This document shows positions 24,801-38,200 of a stretch of 64,000 bases of DNA, in pieces; the first letter of the stretch is position 1, and the number at the start of each line of letters is the position of its first letter. The stretch is from contig LR746264.1 of the NCBI GenBank assembly GCA_902729315.2, positions 7,471,878 to 7,535,877 on the forward strand, read 5' to 3'. This DNA is from Spirodela intermedia (taxonomy: Eukaryota; Streptophyta; Magnoliopsida; Alismatales; Araceae). Below the pieces are notes generated by a model. The model ran no database searches. It saw only the letters and a program-made list of their open reading frames with translations, and had not been told where the DNA came from. A program made the position numbers and the translations under genes.

Positions 24801-26347
24801 TCCTCCAATTCATGAACCTTGTCGACAGTACTCCATTTCGGAAGACATCTTGGGGGGCTCTATCTATAATCCCGCTTACTACTCATCTCTCTTTGAAGAT
24901 GGCCAAGACAAAAAATATTCAAACGAGGTAGTTCTTCCAACAATCGAATGTTGAGATAAAAGTTTTTTGCCTACTTTTTGGCACAGCAATCCAATGAATA
25001 AGTTGCTAGTTTTCTCTGCATCAATGTAATTTCATTGTACACCCCGTAGGCTGTAGTCCTTTTAAAAACAAAGTGCCTTATTTCGTTAAAAAAAGAATCG
25101 TGAGCAGTCAAATCCTCTTTATTTCATTGACATTAGGACTTTTCCGTTGAATCCGATCATCTTGATTCCTCAGAATCTTTCATTAACTGAACGATGCATA
25201 GGCACCAACAAAGATATAGTGGTGAGAGATTCTGTTGGTGCATCAGCTATTCTTGTTTAATCCAATTGATAAGCAGCTTTATACTTTCGAATATAATCAA
25301 CCTGTCTTTCTGTTTGTCTTTTTGTATAAAACCCGTATTAATAATGATGCATTTGTTCATGAAATTATTGTGTTTTAAAATATTAACACCAATGATTACC
25401 CGGAATGCTAAACCCATGTCATGATGACAATGATAGCTGAGTTAGCTGGGCCGCTCACCAGTTTCTTCTCCCCCAAAAACTGACCTGCAAGCAGGGCTGA
25501 GAAATTTGATTGGTTCTTCAAGTATTGGCCGTCAATACACTGACGCTCCAAGTGGATCATTGCACCGTTCTGACATTTATATTTATCTCCGAGCCCTGAC
25601 CCAGAAAAATTGCAAGTGCTACGTTGTTTTTTTCTCCGTCCACATGTCAATGCCTTCTGCACCGCTCCTGACATCACTGTCCTACAATACCTGCTGAATG
25701 TTTTTACGTCTATAAACTAACTAGTATCCTTTCTTGCGTGCAAATGAGATGTGAATCATATTATCTTTCCTCAGCTGTGGGGAACAGTTCCTTACAAGGC
25801 TCTTTCTTCTCAGGCTGACAGACAGATAATTCTTCACAACAGTGGATCATCTACTTCTGAAGCAGAACCGTCGCAGTGTAGATCAAGCCTCAGCCAGCCC
25901 TTTCAGGTTGCCAATGTAAGCAGACTCACCCGCATTTCCCCATTTCCTTTTTCTGGTACATAACTCAGTTAACCCAGAAACCTTTTCAAGGACCACCAGT
26001 CAGTGGGTCCCCGCTTCTCTAACTTTGACATCCTTCCAACATTCATGAACAACCAAATGATATGCCTGTCTACCTGACAACAGAGTTCAATTGATTTCTT
26101 CCATGTGGGTCTATTCTAGCAAGCACCATGATGCGCTGGCCGATATTTGTGGGCTCTGTCAGATGGGTGGTGTGAATGAGCTGTGCAGGAACGATGTTTC
26201 CTGGGTCATTCAACTGAGCCAATCGTCAATGAGCAAAAATATTCTCATTTATGTACAATATCTTAGGCAGTCGGACCCTCTAATTGGAACCTCCTACTGT
26301 GGTTGCAGGTTACTCCAGAGATCCCTTCCCAGAGCCCTAGATTTTGA
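21830..26347 (+). CDS. Small multi-pass membrane protein of unknown function
   Basis: Proposed exons 21830-21853, 22373-22566, 24606-24927, 25775-25915 and 26309-26347 give 239 residues in unbroken frame. Hydrophobic stretches lie at about 8-39, 47-71 and 83-110, and the C-terminal half is polar. Signatures such as LGALYNGV, SQSLGRTYAALL, SVRLTLCMQIIGFS and PAYYSSLFEDGQ look like a conserved plant protein. Membrane layout and size recall animal angiotensin-receptor-associated protein (AGTRAP), but that link is tentative and no function is claimed. The first exon is only eight codons (MMPWSAYL). It was chosen because it supplies an ATG, a GT donor and the required phase 0. The last two exons, encoding a Ser/Gln-rich tail, are the least certain. 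Confidence 0.75.
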
Positions 26348-27795
26348 GCAACTTCAAGCGGTCGTTCAACACCAGCACCATGCCCGCCGCGTCCAAATTT
26401 TCCTCACAATTCTGGTTTCTTGCAGTGTACAGATCGATCTCCTCCTGTACAGCTTCTGGTCGGCCAATTCTTTACCCCCCTTGGAAATTTCTTGCGGTTT
26501 TCTGCTAGAGAGGGCAAGCATACTGCAACGTTGACCATTTTTTCCCTGGATGCAAACTCCGAACGTTGTGGATCCTTGCCTTCGTGCTGAATAGTGTCCA
26601 TAAAATTGCCATTCATAGTCCCTCTCTCTCTCTCTCTCTCTGATCCAACCCGCCTGTGGATTGGAATCATGCGAGTCTGCAATTCAGCCGAGTGGATCGT
26701 TCTGTGCTCGGAGATCCCCAGATGGTGTGTTCTTCCATGAAAAAAGTCAACTTCCTAAGCACCTTAACAATGATGATCCAAATTTTGGCGCTAACCAATG
26801 GTAGTTCCCCTCTCGAGATCTATTCAATGATAATAATTTTGTTGCATGAGGTGGGTGTCTGTCTCGCATGGAAAAAAAAAGGGCTGAAGGTTCGGTGCGT
26901 TCTGTTTGTTGTCATCTCCAATCTGACAGCCACTATATCTGACAATGCAGTAGCCGGCGGGCCAGCCTCCCCGTCACAAGGAGGCCCGCTGGGATCTTTT
27001 TAAAAGGCTGATTATTTTTCTTCCTCCTCCAATCTCGGTGCGAGCTTAAAATAGTAAAAATGGGAGGGGAGAAGCGTACTCGATGTAGGGCAATGATTGC
27101 AGGATAAGGGAAAGAGATATAGAGCCGAGGGGGAAGGCCCGGAAGGATCGTTGGCGGTCGCCGCACCTTGGCTCTTCCCCTTCTTCCCTTCTTCCCCGAC
27201 GGAAGATCCCTTCTGGGTTCTCTCCCTCGGTTGCTGCGCCGGGTAATTCCTCCTCGTCTCCTCTCCCTGTTTTGAGCTGATGTTCGTCGTTCGTTTCTTG
27301 TGACCGTGGATCTTCCTCTCCACACCCCCCCCCCCCCGGTCGGAATCATCGTTCTTGAGTCTTCCCACGGTTTTCGGACAGGGGCACCTCTTTGCCGGCG
27401 TTTCTACTTCCATGCGAGGCGGAGATTCTGCCGGCTCGATCGTAATTCTGGCCTCGCGTTGCCCATTTGGAGAACTTACGCGGAAATTTGGGGTTTCTGT
27501 TGTCTGTTTTCCAGAGGCGAGAAAGGAATCCTGAAAAGAGGGGAAATCCCTCATTGTTTCCAAAAGATCGTACATTTTTTAAGTTTATTGATCCGTCGAT
27601 TTTTCGATTGATCGGTCATTCCATCGCGTTCCCTTTTCTTTAGAAAGATCGTGTTTTCTTACTCGATTGGATGAGCATTTCTATCCCGCGGTGGCCACAA
27701 ATGTTTAGATCTCCCGTGTCCGATGAGACTCATTGTCCAGTGGGTTGTGTGGATTCAGGCCAGGGGGGAGGTGGAGCTCCGAAGAGGACGATTAG
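26348..27795. other. Intergenic region before the RING gene
   Basis: About 1.45 kb without a supported gene. It holds a (CT)n microsatellite at 26620-26641 and a 13-base C run at 27325-27337. The GC-rich part after about 27120 is probably promoter and leader of the RING gene. The open frames here are low-complexity and match nothing I recognise. Confidence 0.6.
26620..26641. repeat. (CT)n microsatellite
   Basis: About ten uninterrupted CT units. Confidence 0.9.
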
Positions 27796-28767
27796 ATGGA
27801 GGGGAGGTACTGGTGCCACATGTGCTCGCGGACGGTGAGGACCGTAATGGATTCGGCGGAGCTCAAGTGCCCACTCTGCGACAGCGGCTTCGTGGAGGAG
27901 ATCGCCGGCGACGGCGGAGCCGTCGACTCCGGCGACCTTGGTTCGGGTCGAGCTCTCTCCCTGTGGGGTCCCATCTTGCTGGGGATGATGGGCAATTCCC
28001 GCCGCCGCCGGTCCCGGCTGGATGACGGCGACGAGGACCTGGACCAGGAATGGCACCGCGACCTTGAAGCCATCCTCCGGCGGCGGCGGCGGAGCTCCGC
28101 GCTCCTCCAGCTGCTCCAGGCCCTGCGCACCGGCATCGACCTCGACGGAGAAAGGGACCGTGCTCCGCTGGTCGACCCATTCGATCAGAGCATCCTCCTC
28201 CCGCCGCCGTTCGACGGGCACCGCCGGCGGAGCTCTGACGAGGATGCCCCTGTGGGTGCGATTCTTGGGGACTACCTCGTTGGGTCTGGCCTGGATCAGC
28301 TGCTGCAGCACTTGGCGGAGAATGACTCCAACCAGTACGGCACGCCGCCGGCGCAGAGGGAGGCGGTGGAGGCGCTGCCGACGGTGACGGTGAAGGAGGA
28401 GAATTTGGGCTGCCCCGTCTGCTTGGAGGACTTCCAATGCGGAGCTGAAGCGAGGGAGATGCCCTGCAAGCATCGTTTCCACAGCGCCTGCATTCTGCCA
28501 TGGCTGGAGCTTCACAGCTCCTGCCCAGTCTGCAGATTTCAGATTCCCGCTGGCGGGTCGAAGGAGACGCATGTGCCAGAGAGTGCCGGCGGCGGGTCGG
28601 AGAATCTGGCCGCCGCCGCCGCCGGCGACGGTGCCGCCAGGAGGTCGTCCTGGCTTCCGATGGCGTGGCCCTTCAATGGGCTGTTCTCCTTGTCGGGCTC
28701 CCAAGGCAGTGGGAATCCTTCTTCCTCAGCATCCGGAACTAGCCGCTCTCATGAAGACGACAGCTGA
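27796..28767 (+). CDS. RING-H2 E3 ubiquitin ligase with N-terminal zinc ribbon (RNF126/CIP8 type)
   Basis: Intronless gene of 323 residues. The N-terminus carries a C4 zinc ribbon (C7, C10, C25, C28), seen in the RNF126/RNF115 and plant CIP8/RDUF group, where it is linked to ubiquitin or substrate binding. A basic run (about 69-73) and an Asp/Glu-Arg-rich middle follow. A complete RING-H2 domain spans residues 206-246: C206-x2-C209-x14-C224-x-H226-x2-H229-x2-C232-x10-C243-x2-C246. This spacing is canonical, with the Trp (W236) and the Pro before the last Cys expected for E2 binding. The C-terminal tail is Ala/Ser/Gly-rich and probably disordered. The predicted role is E2-dependent ubiquitin transfer; the substrate cannot be told from sequence. 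It is convergent with the glucosidase II beta gene, 436 bp from stop to stop. Confidence 0.92.
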   Translation: MEGRYWCHMCSRTVRTVMDSAELKCPLCDSGFVEEIAGDGGAVDSGDLGSGRALSLWGPILLGMMGNSRRRRSRLDDGDEDLDQEWHRDLEAILRRRRRSSALLQLLQALRTGIDLDGERDRAPLVDPFDQSILLPPPFDGHRRRSSDEDAPVGAILGDYLVGSGLDQLLQHLAENDSNQYGTPPAQREAVEALPTVTVKEENLGCPVCLEDFQCGAEAREMPCKHRFHSACILPWLELHSSCPVCRFQIPAGGSKETHVPESAGGGSENLAAAAAGDGAARRSSWLPMAWPFNGLFSLSGSQGSGNPSSSASGTSRSHEDDS

Positions 28768-29203
28768 GGGCTCTTCTTCAGCTCTCGCTTGTTCCTTCGC
28801 CTTGCATCACTCATGCCGTCGATCTGTACATAAACTGAACGGCTCCTCTGTTTCTCTACTCTCTCCCAGTTATCAAGTCTCCGGTTGGGATGGGTGGATG
28901 TTAGGGTTCCTTAGCCACCCTTCTCTGCCAAAACGCCGGATTCAGGCATTCAGAGGGGGCGCCAGACCTAAAACTGTCATTTTTCAGACCAAAAAGCTCC
29001 CATCAGAGTCAAAATCAGGCGAAGAACATCGGTCCCAGGCCTGGGAAAACTCTGTTCTCTCTCTTGGGATCAATGACCAGATATTTATCAAAAAAAAAAA
29101 AGAGGAGCTCAAGATTGTCCAAAGATAACCAGACCGCTACTCCTGAGCTTTCAGCGTTCACAGTGAACGCCAGCTTCAGCATCTAAGAGCTGAAATGATG
29201 CCA
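28768..29203. other. Convergent 3' UTR region, RING gene and glucosidase II beta
   Basis: 436 bp between two converging stop codons. Both 3' UTRs must fit here, so overlapping transcript ends are possible. Nothing else is seen except an A-run near 29090. Confidence 0.65.
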
Positions 29204-32200
29204 TCAAAGCTCGTCGTGAGGCAGAGCCTCGCCTGAGTTCATCAGCTTTAGCTTGTTTTGGAGATCCTGGGAAATGATATAAGACGGTTTACTTCACTTA
29301 GTCAAACTGTACTTCAGGGAGCTGGGTGGCTAAGAGAAATGTAGGCAGTAGAAGGGTACCTTCAGTTTTTCTTCTAGGCAGAGGAGGGGAGTCGACAGAA
29401 CCGCAGAGTATCTGCAAGATTAGATCTTGTCAATGAGAACTTGTAGCTGGCTGCAGAGGGAGAGGAGCTGACGAACAGGACCAGGAGATCTTACTCGCAT
29501 CTGCTTGGCTCATCCACGTGTATGACCTCATTTTTCAATCCACACCTCAGCCTGACCTGTTGGGCGAAGTCAACGATGGTCAATGTGAAATTCAACAGAG
29601 GGCTGACTCTACAGGATCTGTTAAGAACAAGATATCGAACCTTTAAGCTTCTATCAGGTCCATTCCAGCATTTGTCTCCGTTGGAGAACAGCATTAGCCT
29701 GTATGAGTCGTCAAACTTGTCCCAGCTCCTGAGATTTGTAACGCGCGCATAAAACTCTACTTAGAAGGCGTTAAAAGAAGAATAAACAGAGAAGATATCA
29801 CATTGTAGAGACGTGAATTCAAGAGAACCACTGAAACCTCAACTGACTAGTCAAAACATCATTACAACTAGTTTTCCACGTGTGTACCGAGATAAAAAAA
29901 AATCCAGAGAAAATAACTTTCATAGAAATTCTTAACAATCATCGGAAGATGTCCCAGGAACATCCATAGTAGTTGCCATTATCTTCGGCAGATGTCCCAG
30001 GAAATTGTCAACTCTCACCGAAAACTTTGCTAGGTTATCAAAAGGACCAAAGTGAATCTGGAGTGTAAAGGAAGACAGACAATAGAGAACACCAAAATAC
30101 GTATGTTGGTGGAATCATGCTCAATTTTTTCTTCTGCGGATTATTGAACTGGGGAGGATCAAGATTTCATGTGGCAAAATTGTCTCGTTCCTTCTTTTAC
30201 ACACATTTAAAAAAAACTATATAAACTTGGGGAGAAGGATGTGTGATCTCAAAACTCCAGCAGCTTGAGATCAGACAGGAACTTGGTTGAAAAACTTGCT
30301 ACCTCAAATGTTTGCACGAAAAACAGAAAATTGCTGACCACCAACATTCTGTCAGTCGTACCAAAATTAGCTGCTGTATTTTTGCTATTGTTAACGGTGC
30401 AGCCGATTACAGCAAGATTATTTGTGACTATACCGTCAGGGTTTGCTGCTAATACGATTATTTCAGTCAAATCAAAACAGATTTCATAATGATCTTAATA
30501 CAAAGGAACAATGTTCTTGCAAAGACCCCGCACCAATTTCGCCATAAATCTGTAGTAAGCAAAATAGACATCACTGTACAGCGTCCAACCTTTAATATCT
30601 GTCTCATTACTTGTATGCAGAGATACTATTCCAAATCATCCCAATTATAATACTGTCTAGGACGGCAACTTTATCAGAAATTTGTAAAGTTTATTCTCGA
30701 TTTCCAGTTCGGGGTCCAACGCCTTTCTCCTGGCTTTCCATATCAATGAACTAAAGCACTGGCATGATGTGGATTTGAAAGTTCATCGATTATGCTGCTA
30801 AACAACAGTGTTTATGGACCATAACAGAGAGTTACTGGTCAAGACTTGTTGCAAGGAAGCACCTGTAAAATATAAATGATTTCCCTTCTCTTTTTTTTTA
30901 AGAGAAAAAACATACCCCAGACGTGTCGTACTGTATCCCTCAACTTGGGAGGCATCTTTAAAAGGGCACACCTTGTACACATACCTAGAACGAAAAATGG
31001 GCAAGGAATATAAGATAAATAAAACACAAACAAATGCAGTAGGATTCAAACCAAAAAACAAGGGAAATGACACATAATGAATGTTGTACTTGTCTTGCTT
31101 CATCTCAAAGCAATTATCATAGAACAAATAGAACTCCTTATCCCCACCTAGCATCAAAAGAGTAAAAATTTAGCGGTCAGAATAAAACGTATGTAATAAT
31201 GGGATAATCTCTTTAGCATATTATACTGCATAAAATAACACAGAAACTTTTCCCACGAAGAGGCATAATCATTTCTCAACCGCCATCCAACAACAGAACA
31301 CGACCCTGATCAACCTATCTACTGGCTTATATCGTTTTTCTTACAAGCTGAGGTTGAACGAAAATATATTGAACCAATTTATAGCATAAAATCTACTGAA
31401 AAAAGTGCAAATTTAAAATAACTCCATTTCCACTGTAGCAAAAATGTATCACATGATGTCTGAAATATTCTACCTCCATCTAGACGACCAATGACAGCAT
31501 TGCATGAGCTAACCACAATTTTACTTTTCATAGTTATTATTCTCATCTGGTTTCCATCTCCTCCACCGATCCCCTAGAAAAAGCAGAAAAAAGACTGGAA
31601 AATTACAAAACTTCTAATGAAATCCTTACCAAAGTCGTATTTCAATTTTCCAGTCAGTTTGGATATTCTTGACTGTATCTTGGATAATTTAGAGCTTGAT
31701 TCATCATATTCTTTCCGAACACGTCCAGCTTCTGTACAGCCAAAACGTGAAGAAAGCCAGTCTTATGCTTTGAAATAAGTCATCTTAAGTAAGCACTGTA
31801 TATACACTCTACCTGATATGTCAACTGGACTCTTAAATAAGTTAATCCTCAGTAGAATGCTTTGGACGGTTTGCTGAATCTTATCCAACCACGATGGGCT
31901 GCTTGATTCAGTGAAATCTAAAAAATATAAGAAGTACACGTTTACCTATCCATAGGTTTAAAATATTTTGAGAAGAAAAATACGTATATTTGGCAGATCA
32001 TCCACCTGAAACATCCACGTCATCTTCTGGCTCGGGGTGATACGCATTACTTGGCTCCACATCATCTTCATATTCATCATCTGAGTGGCCATGTTCAGCT
32101 TCATCATCATCGTCGTCATCATTGTATTTTCGACTACTTTCTTCTGATTCTGAAGTGTAACCATGATTATTTTCGTCATTATTCTCAGAGGCTCCTGCAT

Positions 32201-35200
32201 TTTCTTTCCGAATTTCTTGTTTTTCTGTTTCATCCTCGTTTGTTTCTTTAGTTTTCTCCCCTGTCCAACGGGAAGCTACAAGACGGCCCAACTCTTCTTT
32301 TGATAGTCCTGTATTGCCAGGGTCTTCTTGTTTCTGCAAACGAAAATAATTGATGAGAAAAAGACTCAGGAGAAGTTGACGCAAAGCAAAGAATTCTAGC
32401 GCCAAAAAAACAGCCATAATAGCATATTTATGTGATTACAAGTCACAAATGAAACTACCGAGTTTTAAATTTTGGTTAAAAGTAAGATAAATTGATTGCC
32501 ACAAAAAGTAGGAGGAAAGCATGATTTTTTCTAATCATGATGAAGACCTGGACTGGATGTTGATGAAGATAATGTAAAAAATTATATGGGACAAGATGAA
32601 ACTCAACAATTTATACAAAAGTCAAAAAATGACGTTGTAGTAGGAGAGCATGAATACAAGACAGAACGCTTCATACATATGAAACCCTGCCCTTGCCCTT
32701 CACCCCAGCATACCCACACAGCCATGGAAGAATGAACTAACTAAAGTCACATACATTTCTCAGTGACAAAATATCACCAAGGCCAAGATACCTCCACTGT
32801 CATGATTCTAGGATATTAAACAAATTTATATCCACTTATGAATAAATTGTGTTGAAATTATCGCATAGATCATCTTCTGTCAGTTGAAGTCATGAAAAGC
32901 CATCAAACTGTCACCTCCAGTCGTAATTTCAACAGAAACCCTAACAATCTTGTATAAATGACCATGTGTCACTCTTTCTTTCAAAAGTGTGGTGAGGACA
33001 TATAAGGGATTTTACTGGCTTTATGCCACAATACTGTCCATTAGACTGGTAGTCTAGAAAAAGGTAATCCCCAGCCATTCAAGCAAAGGATCGCCAGAAT
33101 AAACAACAATCAGATAGATTAGTAAACGTCGATCGGTTGAAACTATAAATTCATGCTATGCACATGAAGTTGACATCTGTAACATATTCATTTCTTTGTT
33201 CACTGCTAGCTTTCAGACCTGGGAACTTGTCTGCTACCTGCAATGAATTATTTGCATGAAGGTTCCCCTCAACAGTAAAAATCTGTCTCTGATTTTATTG
33301 AGAATATTCTTATTTGCATGAACTATTATTTAGTCCATAAATCTTCAATTCTCACTACTTTAGGAAGGATCGAGGCATGAAGAGAAATTCATCCACAGAT
33401 CAATGATGCCACTGCGGAAAACTTTTCATTAGATTCAGAAATCATGAAAACTCTCACTCTTTCATGACTCCATACAAGAATTTATTGTTTATTTACGAAA
33501 AGATATTACTCCAAGATAGAACAAAAGGCAGACAAACCATGAGGGGAAACTAGGCAAAACACAACTGCATATTAAAGTAAATATAGCGAGGCCATGATGG
33601 GACTATCTGAGTAATTGATTCTCCATATCTACCATTAATATAGAAGATGAGGAACAAAAATACAAGAAGGTTCCTAATACCTGTTCCTCCACACTAGTTG
33701 AAGCCTCGGTACTCTTATCATCTTCAGTGTTTTTAGTTTTGTCAGCATGATTGTCCTTGTCTTCTTCCAAATGCTAGAGATATAGCACAAAGACCGATAT
33801 TACTAACAGATGCAAAAATAATATTAAAGCCAGAAATGAATATCACAAAGATTTCAGTTGCCTGTTCTTCATGATGTCCAGCAGGTGTCTCATTCGTGAC
33901 AGCAGGGACACTTTCATCATCGGATGTTGATTTAGGACTACCTTTTGAAGCATCCTAACACAACGGTAAAGGAAAAATCAGCAACAATAAATAGACTAAA
34001 ATTTGAAGAACACTAGGTATGCCAATGATCAATGCTTGGGTTCCACCTGCAAAGACAAAAATCACATTCCAAGAATACCAGGTCCAAGCCCGTTTTGAGA
34101 ACATCTGGCCGTTGCAATTTAGTAGTTTTTTTTTCTTTCATGCCGAAGACAGTAAATGCAACAATAGCATTTGACGAACTATCGTTTGTGTAAAACATGA
34201 GTTTTTATTCACAAAAGAGGATGAAATATATTTTAGGATTGTGTACCATATAATATTGTGATTCACATTTTAACATGCTATTCTGGTCCCCAGGGCTTGG
34301 AATTAAGTTTTTCCAAGCTCAACCACTTGAGAGAATAAAATTAACAAATTTGACACACATGATGCAGAAGTAAAGGCTCATTTCCTACTACCCAAGCCCA
34401 TTCAATACGGATTGGTCCGGGCTAGATTTGCCTTGGGTAACCTCATCGTTAAGGAAAACACTGGGCGGAAACAACAAAAAAAAGCTGAAGTAAACCAAAA
34501 GATCAAAGTTTCATTTTATTCAGATGGTTAGTTTCAACCAATCCGATTAAGCCCTTAACAGCTTGAGAAAGCTGTGCCAAAACATGGCACCAAACTGATA
34601 GCACAGATCGTTGTGAAGAGAAGAAGAGCACCTGATCTACTACAGAAAAGTATCTACGTTTGTCAGGACCAGGCGCACAAGTCCTTGACAGCATGCCATT
34701 TAAATATTGTCTGCAGATTCATATCCACGGTGCTATCCGGGCACACAAGTGGGAAATCCATGTATCACTGATGAGACTACCTTCATCACATATGATAGGC
34801 TTTTGAGGAATATGTAGCCATCTACTTTTGGCTTTGGGAATGCATCTTACCTCCTCTGACCTAACTAAGCAATCATTCTAGTTGGCGTTGTGTCAATGTG
34901 GCACAATTGTCAAAAAGAAGATAAAAATTATTCGAGGATAAAAATCCAGAATCTGTTACAAGCCTTTGAATGAGAAAGATCTCAGGAGCAATAAAGATCT
35001 GCAATTTTGTGTCACATGGTTATTTTAGTAAGGATATAAATTTGGCGAATTGTGAAAAGCTACTTGCAGCAAATCATTTTATCTCTAGATATGGTGGTTC
35101 ACTTAGAACAAAACATGTGAATGCATCCACACCGACTGCACACACACATTCACATAGACATGTGACCATTTATATTTGTGCATGCGTGTGTGTGTAATGA

Positions 35201-38200
35201 TTAGTAAATGAAGCCTGGGACAAACTCGATTCAGGATTGCTTGTCCCCAGATGCAAAACTTAATCTGGGCATCATTAGTGATCGAATTTTAAAGAAACTA
35301 TAAAAATGGAATCAGACTGTCTCAGTCCCAACGTTCTAGCTAGATTACCATTTCGGGTGGAATACAGCGTTCTAAGACGGGCTGATGTAGGAAAACACTA
35401 GAGGACTGACCATATGCAGGCACAAGTAATAATTTGTTAAAGATTAAGGATTAAACATGATTTAGGGTGACCCTGCATTAATTAACCTTAAAATTAATTA
35501 TAGTTAGATACTATAAATCTACCTTTTCTAAGGTTTTTTTGCATTTAATAATGAATAGTAAATATGCATACTGAATTATGATTAGTATGATAAGATGAGC
35601 ATACTGAATTTTGTAAATGTAAAGGTAATAGAGACAGTTGAAACTGTGAATTAGACAAACCGGATCAGCTTCATTCTCATCGTCCTTGATGACCGTCTTT
35701 TCAGAATCTTTCAACGCTTCCTCTTCTTTCTCCCTTTTAAGGCGCTCTTGCTCCTCAGCCTTTTCAATTTGTTCCTTGTGCTCTACAAGGACAGGAAATA
35801 ATTAACCGACCAGAATTCAATTTTTTTAAATGAATACTATCATCTTTGCCATAAGTTTCCAGACCAATTTTATAGTCTAGTCATTCAGTCAATATGTGAT
35901 GCTAGGATGAAACAGAATAGGAGGCAAGGAACCAATCGGCAACGAGGAGATGAAACTTCTCCTGCCATGAAGGATCATGCATTTAAACAAAAGAGAGGAG
36001 TATTTCTTCTTGGCAATATGAAGAGGAAAGAATAGATTTCATGATGTAGAGTTAAACAGGATCAAGATTAAATAAGACACGTGAGAAGCAGCACATAATA
36101 ACCAGAGAGCACCGTGTCAGGCTAAAATTTGATGAGAAGAGAACACATAAATAAAAGAGGGAAGCACCATGAATTCGTTAAAGAACAGAAAGAGAGAGAG
36201 AGATATACATACGTGTTCTCCTCTCAAAAAGTTACCTATTACAAGACTGTGCAGACCATTCATGAAACCCAAATAGCATCCTCTTGTCCTTCCTTCAAAA
36301 TGTCTCATCCACTATCTAACCTTGTTACACAAAGAAATTAGAGATAGATCAAGAACCCAGAGGAAAGCTTCCACTAATTTGATCAAGCTTTCTTACCCTC
36401 AATGCAGCCACAAGTACAAACACTGTGGTTGCAATAGGTCAAATATTCTACCCATAATGATCTTAGGCATCTCAAAAAAACGAATGGTGGATCAGAAAAG
36501 TACTCACAGAAGCCTCTCTCATCCAGCTCCTTCTAAGGCAGAGGTTGAAACAGACTCAGCTCAAACCCAGATTTAATAAGATCAAGTTAACACCCACTAA
36601 AAAATGGTGGGCCCTATTCCCTTGAACCAACATGAGAGCCAAGACCAACAGAGCCAAATTAAACTTTAGTTGCCTTCGGACCAAGGTATAGGAACGGTTA
36701 CCATGCTCAATTTTAAAGATCCTTAGATCTTAATCGACAGCACACTTTAACAAGGATTAGTCCATGAAATACATCATGTTTTAAATTTAATAATAATCTT
36801 AATGAATATATAAATTATAAATGCAGAGTAATTTTTATAAGCATAAATGACATGCTCAAATTTATCAGAACTTTTAGGACTTCAGAAATGATCTCAGCTT
36901 TGTCAAAGACCGAAGAGAGAAAAGCGGTTCCCAAAATACTCTTCCAAAGCTCATTCCAAATAGTGAAACGGACAGACACATTAGCAGTTCCAAGGCCTGC
37001 CAGTTGTACTCACCCAGGGATTTGAGTCACTTTTGACAGCCACATAGAAAGGAAATGACCGTCAGGACACCACAAGAATACCTGTTCACATATTTCCCAT
37101 GTTAAGGTTGTCTAATAGAACCCCACAGGTCACGATTTCCGTCCTTAAGATGTTATTCAGGTCTTCATGTCTCGGTTACATTGCTCCCTTTTCAGGAAAA
37201 GAAAGAAATGGGCCACATGGTTCAACATTTAGGTCATCCTTTTAAGACTTGAATTCTCTACACATATGCCAGGTAGGATATCCAAAATCTAATGGAAAAG
37301 ACTTTCGGATGTGCTGTCATTTGAAGACATCAAACAAGCCAACTGCGTTAAACTACAGGGCATCGAAATTGACAAAAGGTTTAGCTACTTTTTCAACGTA
37401 ACAACCAGGAAACACACCAAACATGACATTTGCACAAAAGTATAGATAATCTCAGATTGGAGGGAGGATGGAGAAACACCTAAAAAGCCTTAGGTACTGA
37501 TATAGAGTAGAAATTATATGGAGCAACACCCAGACGAATACACATCTTTATCAGAAAAATAAAGATCATAAATTCCTCTGTGGGATGCCAATTCACTTCT
37601 GGAGCAAAAAGAAGCACCAACTGGAAATTTTAGTGTGATTCTAAAAACAAGAAGGATTCGACAGATGATACAAATCTAACCATTTATCCATGTGCCCAAG
37701 CTTGTTCCACAGTCTTCATTTGGCATTGTAAAATATGGCACAACAATTTATTCTTCCATTAACAGAGAGTGGCTAGTTCCTAATTCTGAACCGTGTTTTG
37801 TGTGTCCATTGATGATGCAAAATCCAAAACCAATATCCAAGAATGATTAATGATGAGCAGTACCTATAAAATTTAATTCTTATGAGGGTCACGGACAGGG
37901 ATTATCGTGTTGTTACACGTGTCTAAGTTAATTGCCCATAATTTGATTCAAGTGCCAACATTTATTCGGGCTCAACACAATTAAATGAATATGCATAAAG
38001 TCACAAACCATGGGTCCATTTAGGATTGGATTGGTCAGTATCGTGCAATAAGTTCATGTGTTCTTGGAGAAAGAAACGAAACATTCCTAGCAAAGTTCAG
38101 ATTGTTTCAGGTTTTTTCAAGCTGATTTTGAATAACTGAAAATGTTGCCTAAAATACATGTTGTATAGCTACCACAATGACTAAGCAAAATGACGAATAG

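Noticed and set aside
27730-28704. 324-codon minus-strand frame opposite the RING gene
   Set aside because: Shadow of a GC-rich coding exon. The plus strand has a complete zinc ribbon and RING-H2 domain.
31473-31576. Possible extra exon (GGDGNQMRI-like) in glucosidase II beta
   Set aside because: Splicing 31630 to 31147 directly gives the conserved MRH start in phase. Inserting this segment would break the family alignment.
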